Position numbers and translations under genes: made by a program. The notes beneath the pieces were generated by a model that was not told where the DNA came from, ran no database searches, and saw only the letters and a program-made list of their open reading frames with translations. 64,000 nucleotides of DNA, taken from contig NZ_CANLBS010000006.1 of the NCBI RefSeq assembly GCF_947488945.1, positions 316,323 through 380,322 of the forward strand, written 5' to 3'. The stretch is from an uncultured Streptomyces sp. (GTDB taxonomy: Bacteria; Actinomycetota; Actinomycetes; Streptomycetales; Streptomycetaceae). Within the stretch, counting starts at the first letter, position 1. Every line of letters begins with the position of its first letter. Below are positions 56,588-64,000 of the stretch, piece after piece.

Positions 56588-57955
56588 TCAGCGTGCACGG
56601 CCGACGGCGTTTCCGGTTAGGCCAGTTGGGATGCGCGGGGGCGCGGTGGCGATGCTCGTCGTGCGCTCGCGGCTCGTGGCCGGCCCCTGGCGGGTGCCGA
56701 TTCCGTGGGCGAGGGTTTCGGAGAGGTCGGCCAGCAGCGAGCTGGGGGTGTACGGGGACGCGGTGAGCGTCCAGGCGGGGCGGTCGGGGTCCGGGCCTCC
56801 CCAGACGGTCCAGGTGGTCAGGTTCTGAGTCGGACGCTGGGCCGCGAAGGCATCGAACTGGACCCCGGCGTCTCCTGCGGGGGACTTCCAGCGGATCCCT
56901 CGCCCGCCCACGGTGTGGCTCCACCCGGCTTCGGAGAGGGGGTGGGTGGCGGCGGTCACGGTCTTCTCGCCCACGGGAGAGCCGAGAGCGGTGTCCGAGC
57001 CGTCGGCGAGGTGACGTAGAAGTCCGCGCAGCACGGGGGCAGGGGTGGCGCCGGAAGCGGTGAGGACCCACATGCGGTCGGAGACGGGTGTTTCGTACGC
57101 GGCCATGGTCCACGCTGTTTCGTGGGCGTCGGCTTCGTGGACGTGCTCGATGCGCAGGGTCTGGTCCTCGTGGATGGCGTGGGTCGTGTCGTCGGACCAG
57201 GTGCGCCACTTCTGCCAGTCGTGGTGATCTTCGAGAAAGGTTTCCAGGAGGGCGTCGTGGTTGCCGGCGTCGGCCGCGTATGCGGGGACGGTTTCTGGTT
57301 CCGGGCGCGGAGATTCAGCTCTGGCGGTGGGTGGGCCGAGTGAGGTTCGGGCTTGGGTGGTGTCCTGCTCTGTGTCGGTGAGGGGAGCCGGGCCGGGTCG
57401 CATGGCGGCGCCGTGGGCCTTTTCGAAGGCGACCAGGGCTGCAGCGGGTGAGTCGAAAGTGTCGGCGACCTGCCGCAGATGGTCCTCGCCGTGGAGGTAG
57501 ACGGACTTGCCGCTCCGGTGGAGGTAGGTGCCGACCGCGACTGTTGTGTGGCCATCGTGGGCGTGGGCGTGGATGAGGAGACGGCCGTGGCGGATGTCGT
57601 CGTGGATCTTCTGGGCATCGTCGGAGACCTGGCGGATCTCGCTGCGGGTGCACCAGTGCATCGGGTAGTTGGCCCAAGTCCATTCCTCGTCCATGGCTTC
57701 CCGGAGCTTCGGGGTGATCTCGACGGTAGTCCCGTCCGCAGTCAGTTGTTCGGCTGCCCACTCGGCCCAGTAGGGCTCCTCGTGATCGATGCGGGCCAGA
57801 ACCAGGGTGTTGTTGCCCACGGCGCTCCAGTTGCCGGCCTCCAGGGCCGCGTGGGCGATATGGGCCTGGGAACCGGTCAGGACGGCGGTAACGGCGCTGG
57901 AGTGGTGGGGGTGGACGTCAAGGCGGACGTGGGCGTCGATTGAGGAGGTCTTCAT
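56588..57955 (-). CDS. DUF317 protein (two copies)
   Basis: 455 residues from ATG at 57955. Two DUF317-type modules: in the first, EPYWAEWAAEQLTADGTTVE; in the second, SEAGWSHTVGGRGIRWKSPA, then GVQFDAFAAQRPTQNLTTWT, then WGGPDPDRPAWTLTASPYTP. DUF317 is found almost only in Streptomyces plasmids and integrative elements. Function unknown. Last visible gene of the minus-strand island operon, 61 bases after the DnaB-N gene. Confidence 0.82.
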   Translation of the reverse strand: MKTSSIDAHVRLDVHPHHSSAVTAVLTGSQAHIAHAALEAGNWSAVGNNTLVLARIDHEEPYWAEWAAEQLTADGTTVEITPKLREAMDEEWTWANYPMHWCTRSEIRQVSDDAQKIHDDIRHGRLLIHAHAHDGHTTVAVGTYLHRSGKSVYLHGEDHLRQVADTFDSPAAALVAFEKAHGAAMRPGPAPLTDTEQDTTQARTSLGPPTARAESPRPEPETVPAYAADAGNHDALLETFLEDHHDWQKWRTWSDDTTHAIHEDQTLRIEHVHEADAHETAWTMAAYETPVSDRMWVLTASGATPAPVLRGLLRHLADGSDTALGSPVGEKTVTAATHPLSEAGWSHTVGGRGIRWKSPAGDAGVQFDAFAAQRPTQNLTTWTVWGGPDPDRPAWTLTASPYTPSSLLADLSETLAHGIGTRQGPATSRERTTSIATAPPRIPTGLTGNAVGRAR

Positions 57956-58016
57956 GTGGTGGCTCGTTCCTGCCGGTTGCCGGGGCGCGAAGGGCCCGGC
58001 AACCGGCGGCTGGGGG

Positions 58017-59147
58017 TCAGCGGGGACTGCGCGTGGCGGAGGGAGCCGTGATTTGCGGGGGACCGGCTCGGGGCACGCCTGCGGCTCTCGTGGCCCGCGC
58101 GCGTGGAGCCCGGTCGGCCGGTTGGGGAGAGGAGGAGGTGGCGTGCCCCCATCGGGTACGCACGGCCGACAGGCCGGCGAGCGCACGGCGGCTGCCGACG
58201 ACGAGCTGGTAGGGCGTGCTGGCCGCATCGTCGGTGAACGCCTCGATGGTCCGGCCCGCGTGGTCCGCGACGGCGAGGACGGAGCGCTGGACGACGCGCT
58301 CGCCCCAGTGCTCGGGGGAACCGAACGACCCGGACAGGAGCCCCAGAAGCTCGCGCGGATCGGCCCCGGGACGCAGGAGCCCGCTGTGCTGTGCCTCCCA
58401 CAGGACGGTCACGGGGTCGATGGGAGTGCCGCGCCGGTCCAGGGCCGTCAGGCACTGCCACAGTCCGGCATGCAGCGGGTGCGTGAAGTCGCCGGGCGTA
58501 AGCCACCGCATCTGCTCGACGCTGCTGGGGTGAGCGGTGGTGGCCGCGAGGAGCAGTCGCTCCTCGTCGACCGCTTCTTCGTGCTGGGGCCGGGCTGGCG
58601 CGGGAGCGGCCGTGCGGGGCAGGGAGCCGGGGTGTGGGGGGAACCGGGCGGCGATGTCGTCCACCACGGTGGCAACGGCGTCGGCTTCAGAGAGGGTGGC
58701 GGCCACGCGCTGGGGGTGTGAGGTGTCGGTGGCGCTGTGCGTGAGGCGTTGGGCGGCGGAGGCCAGACGGCGCCGGCAGTGTTCGGCTTCGATCATCCGG
58801 GCGTAGGCGGGTGCGTGCCGGGCCAGGGGGCATACCTGTACCAGGCTGTGCAGGTAGGGCGCGGACAGCCCGCGGGCTTCCTCGCGGGCGGTGGTGAGCA
58901 CGGTGTCGAGCCACTTCGCGTCCTTCGCGTGCTCGACCGGGTCGGGGGCCGGCAGGGAGCGGATCGCGGCGAACAGCGCGCGGTGCGCGGCGGTGGAGAA
59001 CGCATCAGAGCCGATACCGGTCACTTCGCGTAGGCGTTGCGGTTCGAGCAGGAGGGCTCCGAGCAGGGCCTGCTCGACGTGGAAGACCGGGTGTGGCCAT
59101 GGGATCGCGTCGAGGCTGTCCTCGTCGGGGTCGGACGTGTGGGGCAT
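58017..59147 (-). CDS. Double DnaB N-terminal-domain protein
   Basis: 376 residues from ATG at 59147, which overlaps the methyltransferase stop by one base (TAATG). Two helical repeats resemble the DnaB N-terminal domain: VEQALLGALLLEPQRLREVT and DEERLLLAATTAHPSSVEQM followed by LTPGDFTHPLHAGLWQCLTA. There is no Walker A or other helicase motif, so it cannot unwind DNA itself; it may load or contact the host DnaB or primase. Such proteins are typical of Streptomyces mobile elements. The tail is Arg/Ala/Pro-rich. Confidence 0.8.
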   Translation of the reverse strand: MPHTSDPDEDSLDAIPWPHPVFHVEQALLGALLLEPQRLREVTGIGSDAFSTAAHRALFAAIRSLPAPDPVEHAKDAKWLDTVLTTAREEARGLSAPYLHSLVQVCPLARHAPAYARMIEAEHCRRRLASAAQRLTHSATDTSHPQRVAATLSEADAVATVVDDIAARFPPHPGSLPRTAAPAPARPQHEEAVDEERLLLAATTAHPSSVEQMRWLTPGDFTHPLHAGLWQCLTALDRRGTPIDPVTVLWEAQHSGLLRPGADPRELLGLLSGSFGSPEHWGERVVQRSVLAVADHAGRTIEAFTDDAASTPYQLVVGSRRALAGLSAVRTRWGHATSSSPQPADRAPRARATRAAGVPRAGPPQITAPSATRSPR

Positions 59148-60436
59148 TACGCGGCCAGGGTGAAGTCGTCGGGGCTGAGGGGGACATCCAGGTGCGGGGC
59201 GAGCAGGTGGGCCGCGAGCAACGGGGGCACCGCGTTGCCGATCTGGGAGAACTGCTGGCCCTTGTTTCCGGCCCAGGGGTAACCGGCGGGAAAGGTCTGC
59301 AGGATGCCGGCCTCGCGGGCGGTGATCCGGATTGGCTTTGGGGCGGGCACCGACCCCGCTTCGTCCTGCGAAGAGGTGGAAGGCTCGGCGATCCAGGTGC
59401 ATTCGTTGGAGCGGTGTCCGAAGAACAGCGTTCCCGCCGGCTCGGACAACGGCCGGATGGTGGCGTTGGCCTGGTTGTTGCTGCGCAGGGACCAGGACCA
59501 GCGGTGGGCCTCGGCGGTGAACGTGGGCGCCGGAGCGTCGGCGGCCCGGTTGTCGCGGGTGCCGTGCCGGGCCGCCCATCCCGCGCCTTCGCGGCGGGAC
59601 TGCAGGACCACCCCGTCCGGCCGGGGCATCCACGTGCCGCGCTCACGGGCGTCGGACAGTGTCTTGCGGGAGCCGGAGGGGAACGGCTCCGGGCCACCGC
59701 CGGGCCCGCCGCCGGCGCAGACGGTGGGCACGGGCCGGTCGGTGGCACCCCACCCCAGAGCCTGGGCCATGCTGACCCAGCGGATGCGGCCCGGGCCGAA
59801 CAGCGAGTCGGGTTCTCCGACCTGGGCGTGTGTCGGTGCGGGGGGCTGAGCTGTACGGACCCGTGAGGCGAGCAGGATGGCGCGCCTTCGGGTCTGGGGC
59901 ACGCCGTAGTCGGCAGCGTTGAGGATGCCCGTCCACACGGAGAATCCCCAGCGCCGCAGTACGGCCGCGTACTGTTTCCACAGCGGAAGGACGTCGGGTA
60001 CCTCCTCCATGACCACCCACTCGGGCTCACCGGCCGCGTTCAGGGCGTGGAGATAGCGCATCGGTTCCGCCGCGAGCAGGGAGCGTTCGTCGCGGCAGGC
60101 GGCGAGAAGGCGCTCGCGGGTGTCGCGTCCTGCGGCGAGATCCTCCACAGCCTCATGCACGAGCGGCTGGTCGAGGAGGCCCAGGCGTTTGCCGGCCATG
60201 CTCCACGCCTGGCACGGAGGGGACGCGATCAACCCGCGGGTCCGGCCGATGAAGGGACAGGTCGGATACATCGCCACGTCGGTCCGGACCGTCAACTGCC
60301 CAGCAGCCGCACGCGTCTTGCAGGCCCAGACGTCCCACTCCAGCCCCACGTCGCGAACCCCGAGCACGCCCAGCGCCCGGCTCCAGCCACCTGGCCCCGC
60401 AAATAGGTCGATTATCAGCGCACGACCTCTCCTCAT
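59147..60436 (-). CDS. DNA C5-cytosine methyltransferase
   Basis: 429 residues from ATG at 60436, two bases after the stop of the PAPS-reductase-like gene. Motif I DLFAGPGGWSRAL, motif IV SPPCQAWSM (catalytic Cys75), motif VI region MEEVPDVLP (ENV replaced by EEV), motif VIII GVPQTRRRAILLA, and C-terminal ILQTFPAGYPWAG and QIGNAVPPLLA (motifs IX/X). All needed for m5C transfer. No restriction enzyme gene is adjacent, so it is probably an orphan or part of a modification pathway. Target recognition region about 200-340. Confidence 0.92.
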   Translation of the reverse strand: MRRGRALIIDLFAGPGGWSRALGVLGVRDVGLEWDVWACKTRAAAGQLTVRTDVAMYPTCPFIGRTRGLIASPPCQAWSMAGKRLGLLDQPLVHEAVEDLAAGRDTRERLLAACRDERSLLAAEPMRYLHALNAAGEPEWVVMEEVPDVLPLWKQYAAVLRRWGFSVWTGILNAADYGVPQTRRRAILLASRVRTAQPPAPTHAQVGEPDSLFGPGRIRWVSMAQALGWGATDRPVPTVCAGGGPGGGPEPFPSGSRKTLSDARERGTWMPRPDGVVLQSRREGAGWAARHGTRDNRAADAPAPTFTAEAHRWSWSLRSNNQANATIRPLSEPAGTLFFGHRSNECTWIAEPSTSSQDEAGSVPAPKPIRITAREAGILQTFPAGYPWAGNKGQQFSQIGNAVPPLLAAHLLAPHLDVPLSPDDFTLAA

Positions 60437-60438
60437 AC

Positions 60439-61362
60439 TCAAGTGGCCAGCCCGAAATCGCCTTGCCCCATAGCCTCCGCATCTCCGCGGCACGCCCAGG
60501 GCGAACAGCCGTCCTCGACGCCGTTCTCCAGTTCCTCCGCCTCGGCCCTCCCGATATGGAGGGTGGCCTTTTCGGTGGCGGTGACGTGGTCGATCGGGGC
60601 TTCGTGCAAGGGGACGCGGGAGCGGTGCAGGAACGCCTCTCCAAGCAGGCGGTTTCCCGCTGCGTTGGCGCGGGCGTTTCCCTGGCGAATGGCCGCATCG
60701 AATTCGACTACATCCGCCCACTCGGACGGTGACGTATCCCTGATATGCCTCCACTGCGCGTTCCCGTGGAACGGGCAGCCGAGGCAGCTCGATTTCGGCG
60801 TCTCGGCCAGTCCGAGTGAGGTCAGGTACCGGACGCAGTCCGCTCTGCTCCAGTCGAGGTCCAGAAGGGGATGCCGGTTGCGCATGTACTGGACGTCGGC
60901 ATCCTTGGCCCGATGGAACTCATCGGTCGAAATGCCGACCCACTGCTCGACGAACATGCCCTTGGGGATGCGTGACGGATAGGGGTGCCCGAGAAGTTCA
61001 CGCACCTTCTGCTTTATTGGTTTTATCTTATATTCGCCGGTGCACTGCCTGCGGGTCATGCCCGGCCGGCCGTCTTTGTTGAGAATGTGGAGAGGCATCG
61101 AGGCGAACCGGTGATCCGGATTCAACGCATCGCTTCGGATGTTGCCCGACGAGACGCGGAGAACTGGGATTCCGGCGGGTTTTGCAACCTCTTCTTCAAG
61201 GCGGTCCAGATGTGCGTATACGGCCTTGGGTTCCCATCCGGTGTCGGCGAAAATTGCGTAGTCGACCTTGGGGAGGATGCCGTCGGCGGAGAGGGCTAGA
61301 AGAGTGCTGGACTGAACTCCCGCGCCAAGAGAAAGGGCACGGAAGCGGGGCTGATCTGAAAT
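60439..61362 (-). CDS. PAPS-reductase-like (PP-loop) protein, probable ATT start
   Basis: 307 residues if translation begins at ATT 61362. From the upstream in-frame TGA at 61401 to the first conserved block there is no ATG, GTG, TTG or CTG; ATT TCA GAT CAG has AGGA six bases upstream and gives MSDQPRFRALSLGAGVQSST, the expected N terminus. A TTG at 61125 would delete the PP-loop. Motifs: SLGAGVQSST, FADTGWEP, RRQCTGEYKIKPIK and SCLGCPFHG (paired cysteines). Nucleotide alpha-hydrolase superfamily, known from phages and actinobacterial islands; it is not DndC by its motifs. Two bases from the methyltransferase gene. Confidence 0.8.
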   Translation of the reverse strand: MSDQPRFRALSLGAGVQSSTLLALSADGILPKVDYAIFADTGWEPKAVYAHLDRLEEEVAKPAGIPVLRVSSGNIRSDALNPDHRFASMPLHILNKDGRPGMTRRQCTGEYKIKPIKQKVRELLGHPYPSRIPKGMFVEQWVGISTDEFHRAKDADVQYMRNRHPLLDLDWSRADCVRYLTSLGLAETPKSSCLGCPFHGNAQWRHIRDTSPSEWADVVEFDAAIRQGNARANAAGNRLLGEAFLHRSRVPLHEAPIDHVTATEKATLHIGRAEAEELENGVEDGCSPWACRGDAEAMGQGDFGLAT

Positions 61363-61398
61363 GGTCTGTCCTGGGGGTTGGAAGCGGAGGGCGTGCCC

Positions 61399-61869
61399 TC
61401 AACGCGGCCGGTGCGCGTGATGAGTTGGCGGCACCAGCCGGTCGCGGTGTATCGCGTGGCAGAGGGCCGGTATACGGCCGAGGAGGTCGACGGCCGAGGC
61501 GATGAGCTGTTGGGGCGAGGGCCCGATGACAACAACCCGCCCCGACGAGGCGGCGGCGCAGCGGCGCTGGTTCTCCACGGCGCGGGCCAGGGCCGCGGTC
61601 AGTTCGGCGCCGGCGTCCTGGGCGGCCTTGGCGATCTGCGCGAGGCGTTCGAGGGACAGCAGTTCTTCGGCCGTGGTGTGCGATCGGGCTGGAGTGTGGT
61701 CGAGAAGGATGTCCAGCGCGCTGCGGGAGAGGTCCTGCGCATCGGTGATCCAGCCGGCCAGGGTGCGGAGGTCGCGGCCCGTGCCAGCGGCGCCGAGGGC
61801 GCGGCGCAGGGCGAGCGCCTCGCTGCTCAGGTGCGAGAGGGGTTTGGTCGGCGTATCGAGATCAGACAC
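61399..61869 (-). CDS. Small helical hypothetical protein
   Basis: 156 residues from ATG at 61869, overlapping the TrpA-like stop by eight bases. Almost entirely helical (LSSEALALRRALGAAGTGRD, EELLSLERLAQIAKAAQDAG); no domain recognised. Its TGA lies in the same frame as the PAPS-reductase-like gene, 36 bases before that gene's ATT. Function unknown; co-translated with its neighbours. Confidence 0.65.
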   Translation of the reverse strand: MSDLDTPTKPLSHLSSEALALRRALGAAGTGRDLRTLAGWITDAQDLSRSALDILLDHTPARSHTTAEELLSLERLAQIAKAAQDAGAELTAALARAVENQRRCAAASSGRVVVIGPSPQQLIASAVDLLGRIPALCHAIHRDRLVPPTHHAHRPR

Positions 61870-62671
61870 GGTGCTCCCTGAAGGTCGGGCGCAGCGCCTG
61901 AGCGAAGGAGGCGGCCACGGCAGGGGCCTGGCCGGGGTTCGTCAGCAGAGCGCGGACGACAGGGGTACCGATGATGACCGCGTTCACCTGCGGAGCTATG
62001 CGTGCCGCGAGAGCCGGGGTGGAGATCCCCACTCCCGAGACGACGGGGACCGAAACGGCCTGCCGAAGGCGCTGGGTGAAGTCGGCGAGCGCGGGGATGT
62101 CCACTGCGCCCTGGTGACCGGTGAGGGCCGTACTGGCGGGCGCGTACAACCATCCCGACGCCCCGGCGACCGCCGCTGGCAGACCCGAGTTGGGGGTGTG
62201 GCGCGGGACGAGGCAGGGCGTGACCAGGCCCGCGCGGCTCGCGGCTTGATGCCAGTGTGCGGCCATGTGCGCGGGCAGATCGACGACCATTACCCCGGCG
62301 GCGCCGGCGTCGGCGAACAGGCCGGTCACGTGCTCGGGGCCGTAGCGGCTGACGGAATCCCAGTAGGCCATGACGACGGTCGGCCGGAGGCGTGCGGCGT
62401 GCTCAACCGCACGGACGGTGTGATCCAGACCGTGGCCGTGTCGAAGGGCGCGGCGGTAGGCGGACTGGATGACGGGGCCGTCGAGGAAGGGCACGGTATG
62501 AGGGAGGCCGATCTCGAACAGGTCGGCTCCGGCCTGCGCGAGGCAGTCGAGGTGGAGCTGCTCAGCGGTCTGCGGATGCAGGCCGGCGGGGACGAAAACA
62601 CCGAGTCGGCATGCGGGTTGGGCGAGGAGAGTGGCGAGTTTCTGAGCGGCGAGCAGGATGTTCCTTTCCAC
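61862..62671 (-). CDS. Stand-alone tryptophan synthase alpha (TrpA)-like protein
   Basis: 269 residues from GTG at 62671. TIM barrel with TrpA signature GADLFEIGLPHTVPFLDGPV: the catalytic pair is retained as Glu53 (E49 of E. coli) and Asp64 (D60), while the first signature Asp is Val. Also MAYWDSVSRYG, GVMVVDLP and, before loop 7, STALTG. No trpB lies nearby, so it may release free indole like the plant indole-glycerol-phosphate lyases, or act on another substrate. It is six bases from the hydrolase stop in a mobile-element context, unlike housekeeping trpA. Confidence 0.8.
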   Translation of the reverse strand: MERNILLAAQKLATLLAQPACRLGVFVPAGLHPQTAEQLHLDCLAQAGADLFEIGLPHTVPFLDGPVIQSAYRRALRHGHGLDHTVRAVEHAARLRPTVVMAYWDSVSRYGPEHVTGLFADAGAAGVMVVDLPAHMAAHWHQAASRAGLVTPCLVPRHTPNSGLPAAVAGASGWLYAPASTALTGHQGAVDIPALADFTQRLRQAVSVPVVSGVGISTPALAARIAPQVNAVIIGTPVVRALLTNPGQAPAVAASFAQALRPTFREHRV

Positions 62672-62677
62672 GGGGGG

Positions 62678-63544
62678 TCAGTGATTTCGGGCGCAGGGCA
62701 GGAGATGGGTCAGGCTTTCCACGACGGCGTGGGGGTGGCGGATGGGAAGCGTGTGGGTGGCCTGGTCGGTCAGCACGAACCGTGCCTGGGGCAGGCGGAG
62801 GGCGAGGGCCCGGGTGTGGTCGGCGGGCACGTGGACGTCAGCCGAACCTGCGAGGAGGGTCAGGCGCGGACCCAGGGTGCGCAGCCCGTCGACCGGGCGG
62901 GATCCGCGGATGGCGAGTGCTTGCCAGAACGCGGCGATGTCACGGGTGGCGGTGTGGTGCAGGCCGCGCCGACAGGCGACTGGCACGCTGGTGCCACCGC
63001 TTGGGAGTGCGGCGGTGGACAGGGCCCAGGGGCTGGAGCGTGGCAGGCGGCGCCGTATCGCGTCCACCACCGCGGGGGCGTGGGTGCAGGTGTGTGCGAG
63101 GACGTCGCGGCCCCAGCTGAGGAGCCGGGTCCGCAGCCCGGGCACGGGGCGGGTGGTGACCGGTCCGTCGGGCGTGGAGATCAGCAGGAGGCCCTGTATC
63201 CGGGGGAGCAGGTCGGGACGCATCGTCGTCAGGGTCTGCAGGATCATTCCGCCCATGGAGTGGCCGGCGAGGACCAGCGGACCGTGGGGGGCGCAGTTGT
63301 CGATGAGGAAGGAAAGATCATCGGCGAGTTTCTCGAGCCTGATCGGGGCTGTGCCCCGGGTGGACTGTCCGTGTGCGCGCTGGTCGTAGCGCACGACCCG
63401 GATGCCCTGTGCGGCGAGAGGCGGGGTGTGCAGGCGCCACAGGTCCGCGGTGACAGAAAGCCCGTGGACCAGAACGAGGGTGACGGACGCGTCGGCCGGC
63501 CCGTCGAGGTAGGCGGTCAGTTCAGCGCCGTCGGGCAGAGACAC
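62678..63544 (-). CDS. Alpha/beta hydrolase
   Basis: 288 residues from GTG at 63544, chosen because VSLPDGAELTAYLDGP is the usual start of such proteins; the frame is open to 63949 and no strong ribosome site is visible. Oxyanion hole LVLVHGLSVTADLW, nucleophile elbow AGHSMGGMIL, acid in LLAGSADVHVP and His in DQATHTLPIRHP. Esterase, lactonase or haloperoxidase-like; substrate unknown. Directly before the TrpA-like gene, so the two may work in one pathway. Confidence 0.82.
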   Translation of the reverse strand: MSLPDGAELTAYLDGPADASVTLVLVHGLSVTADLWRLHTPPLAAQGIRVVRYDQRAHGQSTRGTAPIRLEKLADDLSFLIDNCAPHGPLVLAGHSMGGMILQTLTTMRPDLLPRIQGLLLISTPDGPVTTRPVPGLRTRLLSWGRDVLAHTCTHAPAVVDAIRRRLPRSSPWALSTAALPSGGTSVPVACRRGLHHTATRDIAAFWQALAIRGSRPVDGLRTLGPRLTLLAGSADVHVPADHTRALALRLPQARFVLTDQATHTLPIRHPHAVVESLTHLLPCARNH

Positions 63545-63687
63545 GCGGCGCGTGCTGGTGGTGGAGGGGGACGAATTGATGAGCGGAGCTTTCTGCAGTG
63601 GGAAACGAAAGACTGTGTGCGGGGTCCGCCAGGGGCGCTGAGCAGGGCTGCTCAGGCGACGTCGCGGGGATCCGGTCGGCGGCGAGG

Positions 63688-64000
63688 TCAGCGGTGGCGT
63701 ACGGCCCGGCCGAGCTGGGCGCTGGCGTGGTGGACATGCGGGTTCACAGCGGCTCCACGGGCCGGGGTGATGAGCACCTCGTCCAGTTTCTGCACGAAAT
63801 ACGGGACATCGCGGAAGAGACGTTCCACCGGGGTGGTGGTCGCGAGGTGGGTGAAGAACTGGGCGACCAGAGGCTCGGGCACCTCCGGGGTGAAGGTGGC
63901 GCTCCAGTGCGTGTCGAAGCCGTCGTACACGGAGTGTTGGATCAGCCACGGGTGCATGGGGTCCGTGCTGTGCTCGACGGTGCAGTGGCCGTCGGAAGAG
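63688..64000 (-). CDS. DUF317 protein, 3' part
   Basis: The frame runs off the window end; about 103 C-terminal residues are visible. DGHCTVEHSTDP, then HSVYDGFDTHWSATFTPEVP, then VAQFFTHLATTTPVERLFRD is the usual DUF317 arrangement. Ends in a basic tail. Second DUF317 gene of the island, placed at the far end of the visible run; 143 bases separate it from the hydrolase start. Confidence 0.78.
   Translation of the reverse strand, partial: SSDGHCTVEHSTDPMHPWLIQHSVYDGFDTHWSATFTPEVPEPLVAQFFTHLATTTPVERLFRDVPYFVQKLDEVLITPARGAAVNPHVHHASAQLGRAVRHR

Noticed and set aside
59147..60436. Type II restriction-modification system
   Set aside because: The methyltransferase is complete but no adjacent gene looks like its restriction partner; the nuclease-like gene is about 6 kb away on the other strand.
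60439..61362. DndC (DNA phosphorothioation)
   Set aside because: The PP-loop reads SLGAGVQSST rather than the DndC type, and no dndA, B, D or E genes are nearby.

Overview
The window comes from a high-GC actinomycete, almost certainly a Streptomyces. GTG starts are common, a WhiB-family regulator is present, and the gene order phoH, SLT transglycosylase, ahpCD/oxyR, penicillin-binding protein, PP2C phosphatase, fumarases, wbl gene, glpX, xseAB, ispH, ppgK, ychF matches (from memory) the conserved SCO5025-SCO5061 core region of S. coelicolor. The gene calls rest on translated motifs only; no database search was possible.

Region 1 (1-11.4 kb) is a Tad/Flp pilus-related locus. It holds the end of an Flp-type prepilin, a TadE/G-like pseudopilin, a lipoprotein and an OmpA-domain protein in one tight operon. 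Facing them is a 699-residue membrane protein with a second Flp-type prepilin motif buried after four membrane helices, followed by a lipoprotein. Unknown proteins, an M20 amidohydrolase, a DUF192 protein and the A24 prepilin peptidase complete the locus. The peptidase is the natural processing enzyme for both prepilin motifs.

Region 2 (11.4-52.1 kb) is chromosomal core. It contains a methyltransferase, an aldo/keto reductase, uppS, phoH, a secreted transglycosylase behind a long structured leader, an AI-2E-type exporter, the divergent oxyR/ahpCD peroxide unit, a PadR-ABC exporter operon, an SPFH/ribbon-helix-helix pair, a class A penicillin-binding protein, an SpoIIE-type phosphatase, both fumarase classes, a lipase-like SGNH protein, an M18 aminopeptidase, DUF1707, WhiB-like, glpX, a nitroreductase, xseBA, an APC permease, ispH, ppgK, DUF6542 and ychF. 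Many gene ends carry long perfect hairpins (11-21 bp stems). A hairpin with a seven-C loop at 13427-13464 resembles a 6C small RNA.

Region 3 (52.1-64.0 kb) is accessory DNA, most likely part of an integrated mobile element. It opens with a 22-bp direct repeat just after ychF, then a PD-(D/E)XK/DUF5655 protein, a remnant of a metal P-type ATPase next to a 17-bp palindrome, and two defence-like hypothetical genes (one DUF4209-like with an Rx4H motif). A mostly close-packed minus-strand run follows: DUF317, double DnaB-N protein, DNA C5-cytosine methyltransferase, a PAPS-reductase-like protein (apparently with an ATT start), a small hypothetical, a stand-alone TrpA-like protein, an alpha/beta hydrolase and a second DUF317 gene running off the window. 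The DUF317, DnaB-N and methyltransferase genes are typical of Streptomyces plasmids and integrative elements; the TrpA-like/hydrolase pair looks like metabolic cargo.
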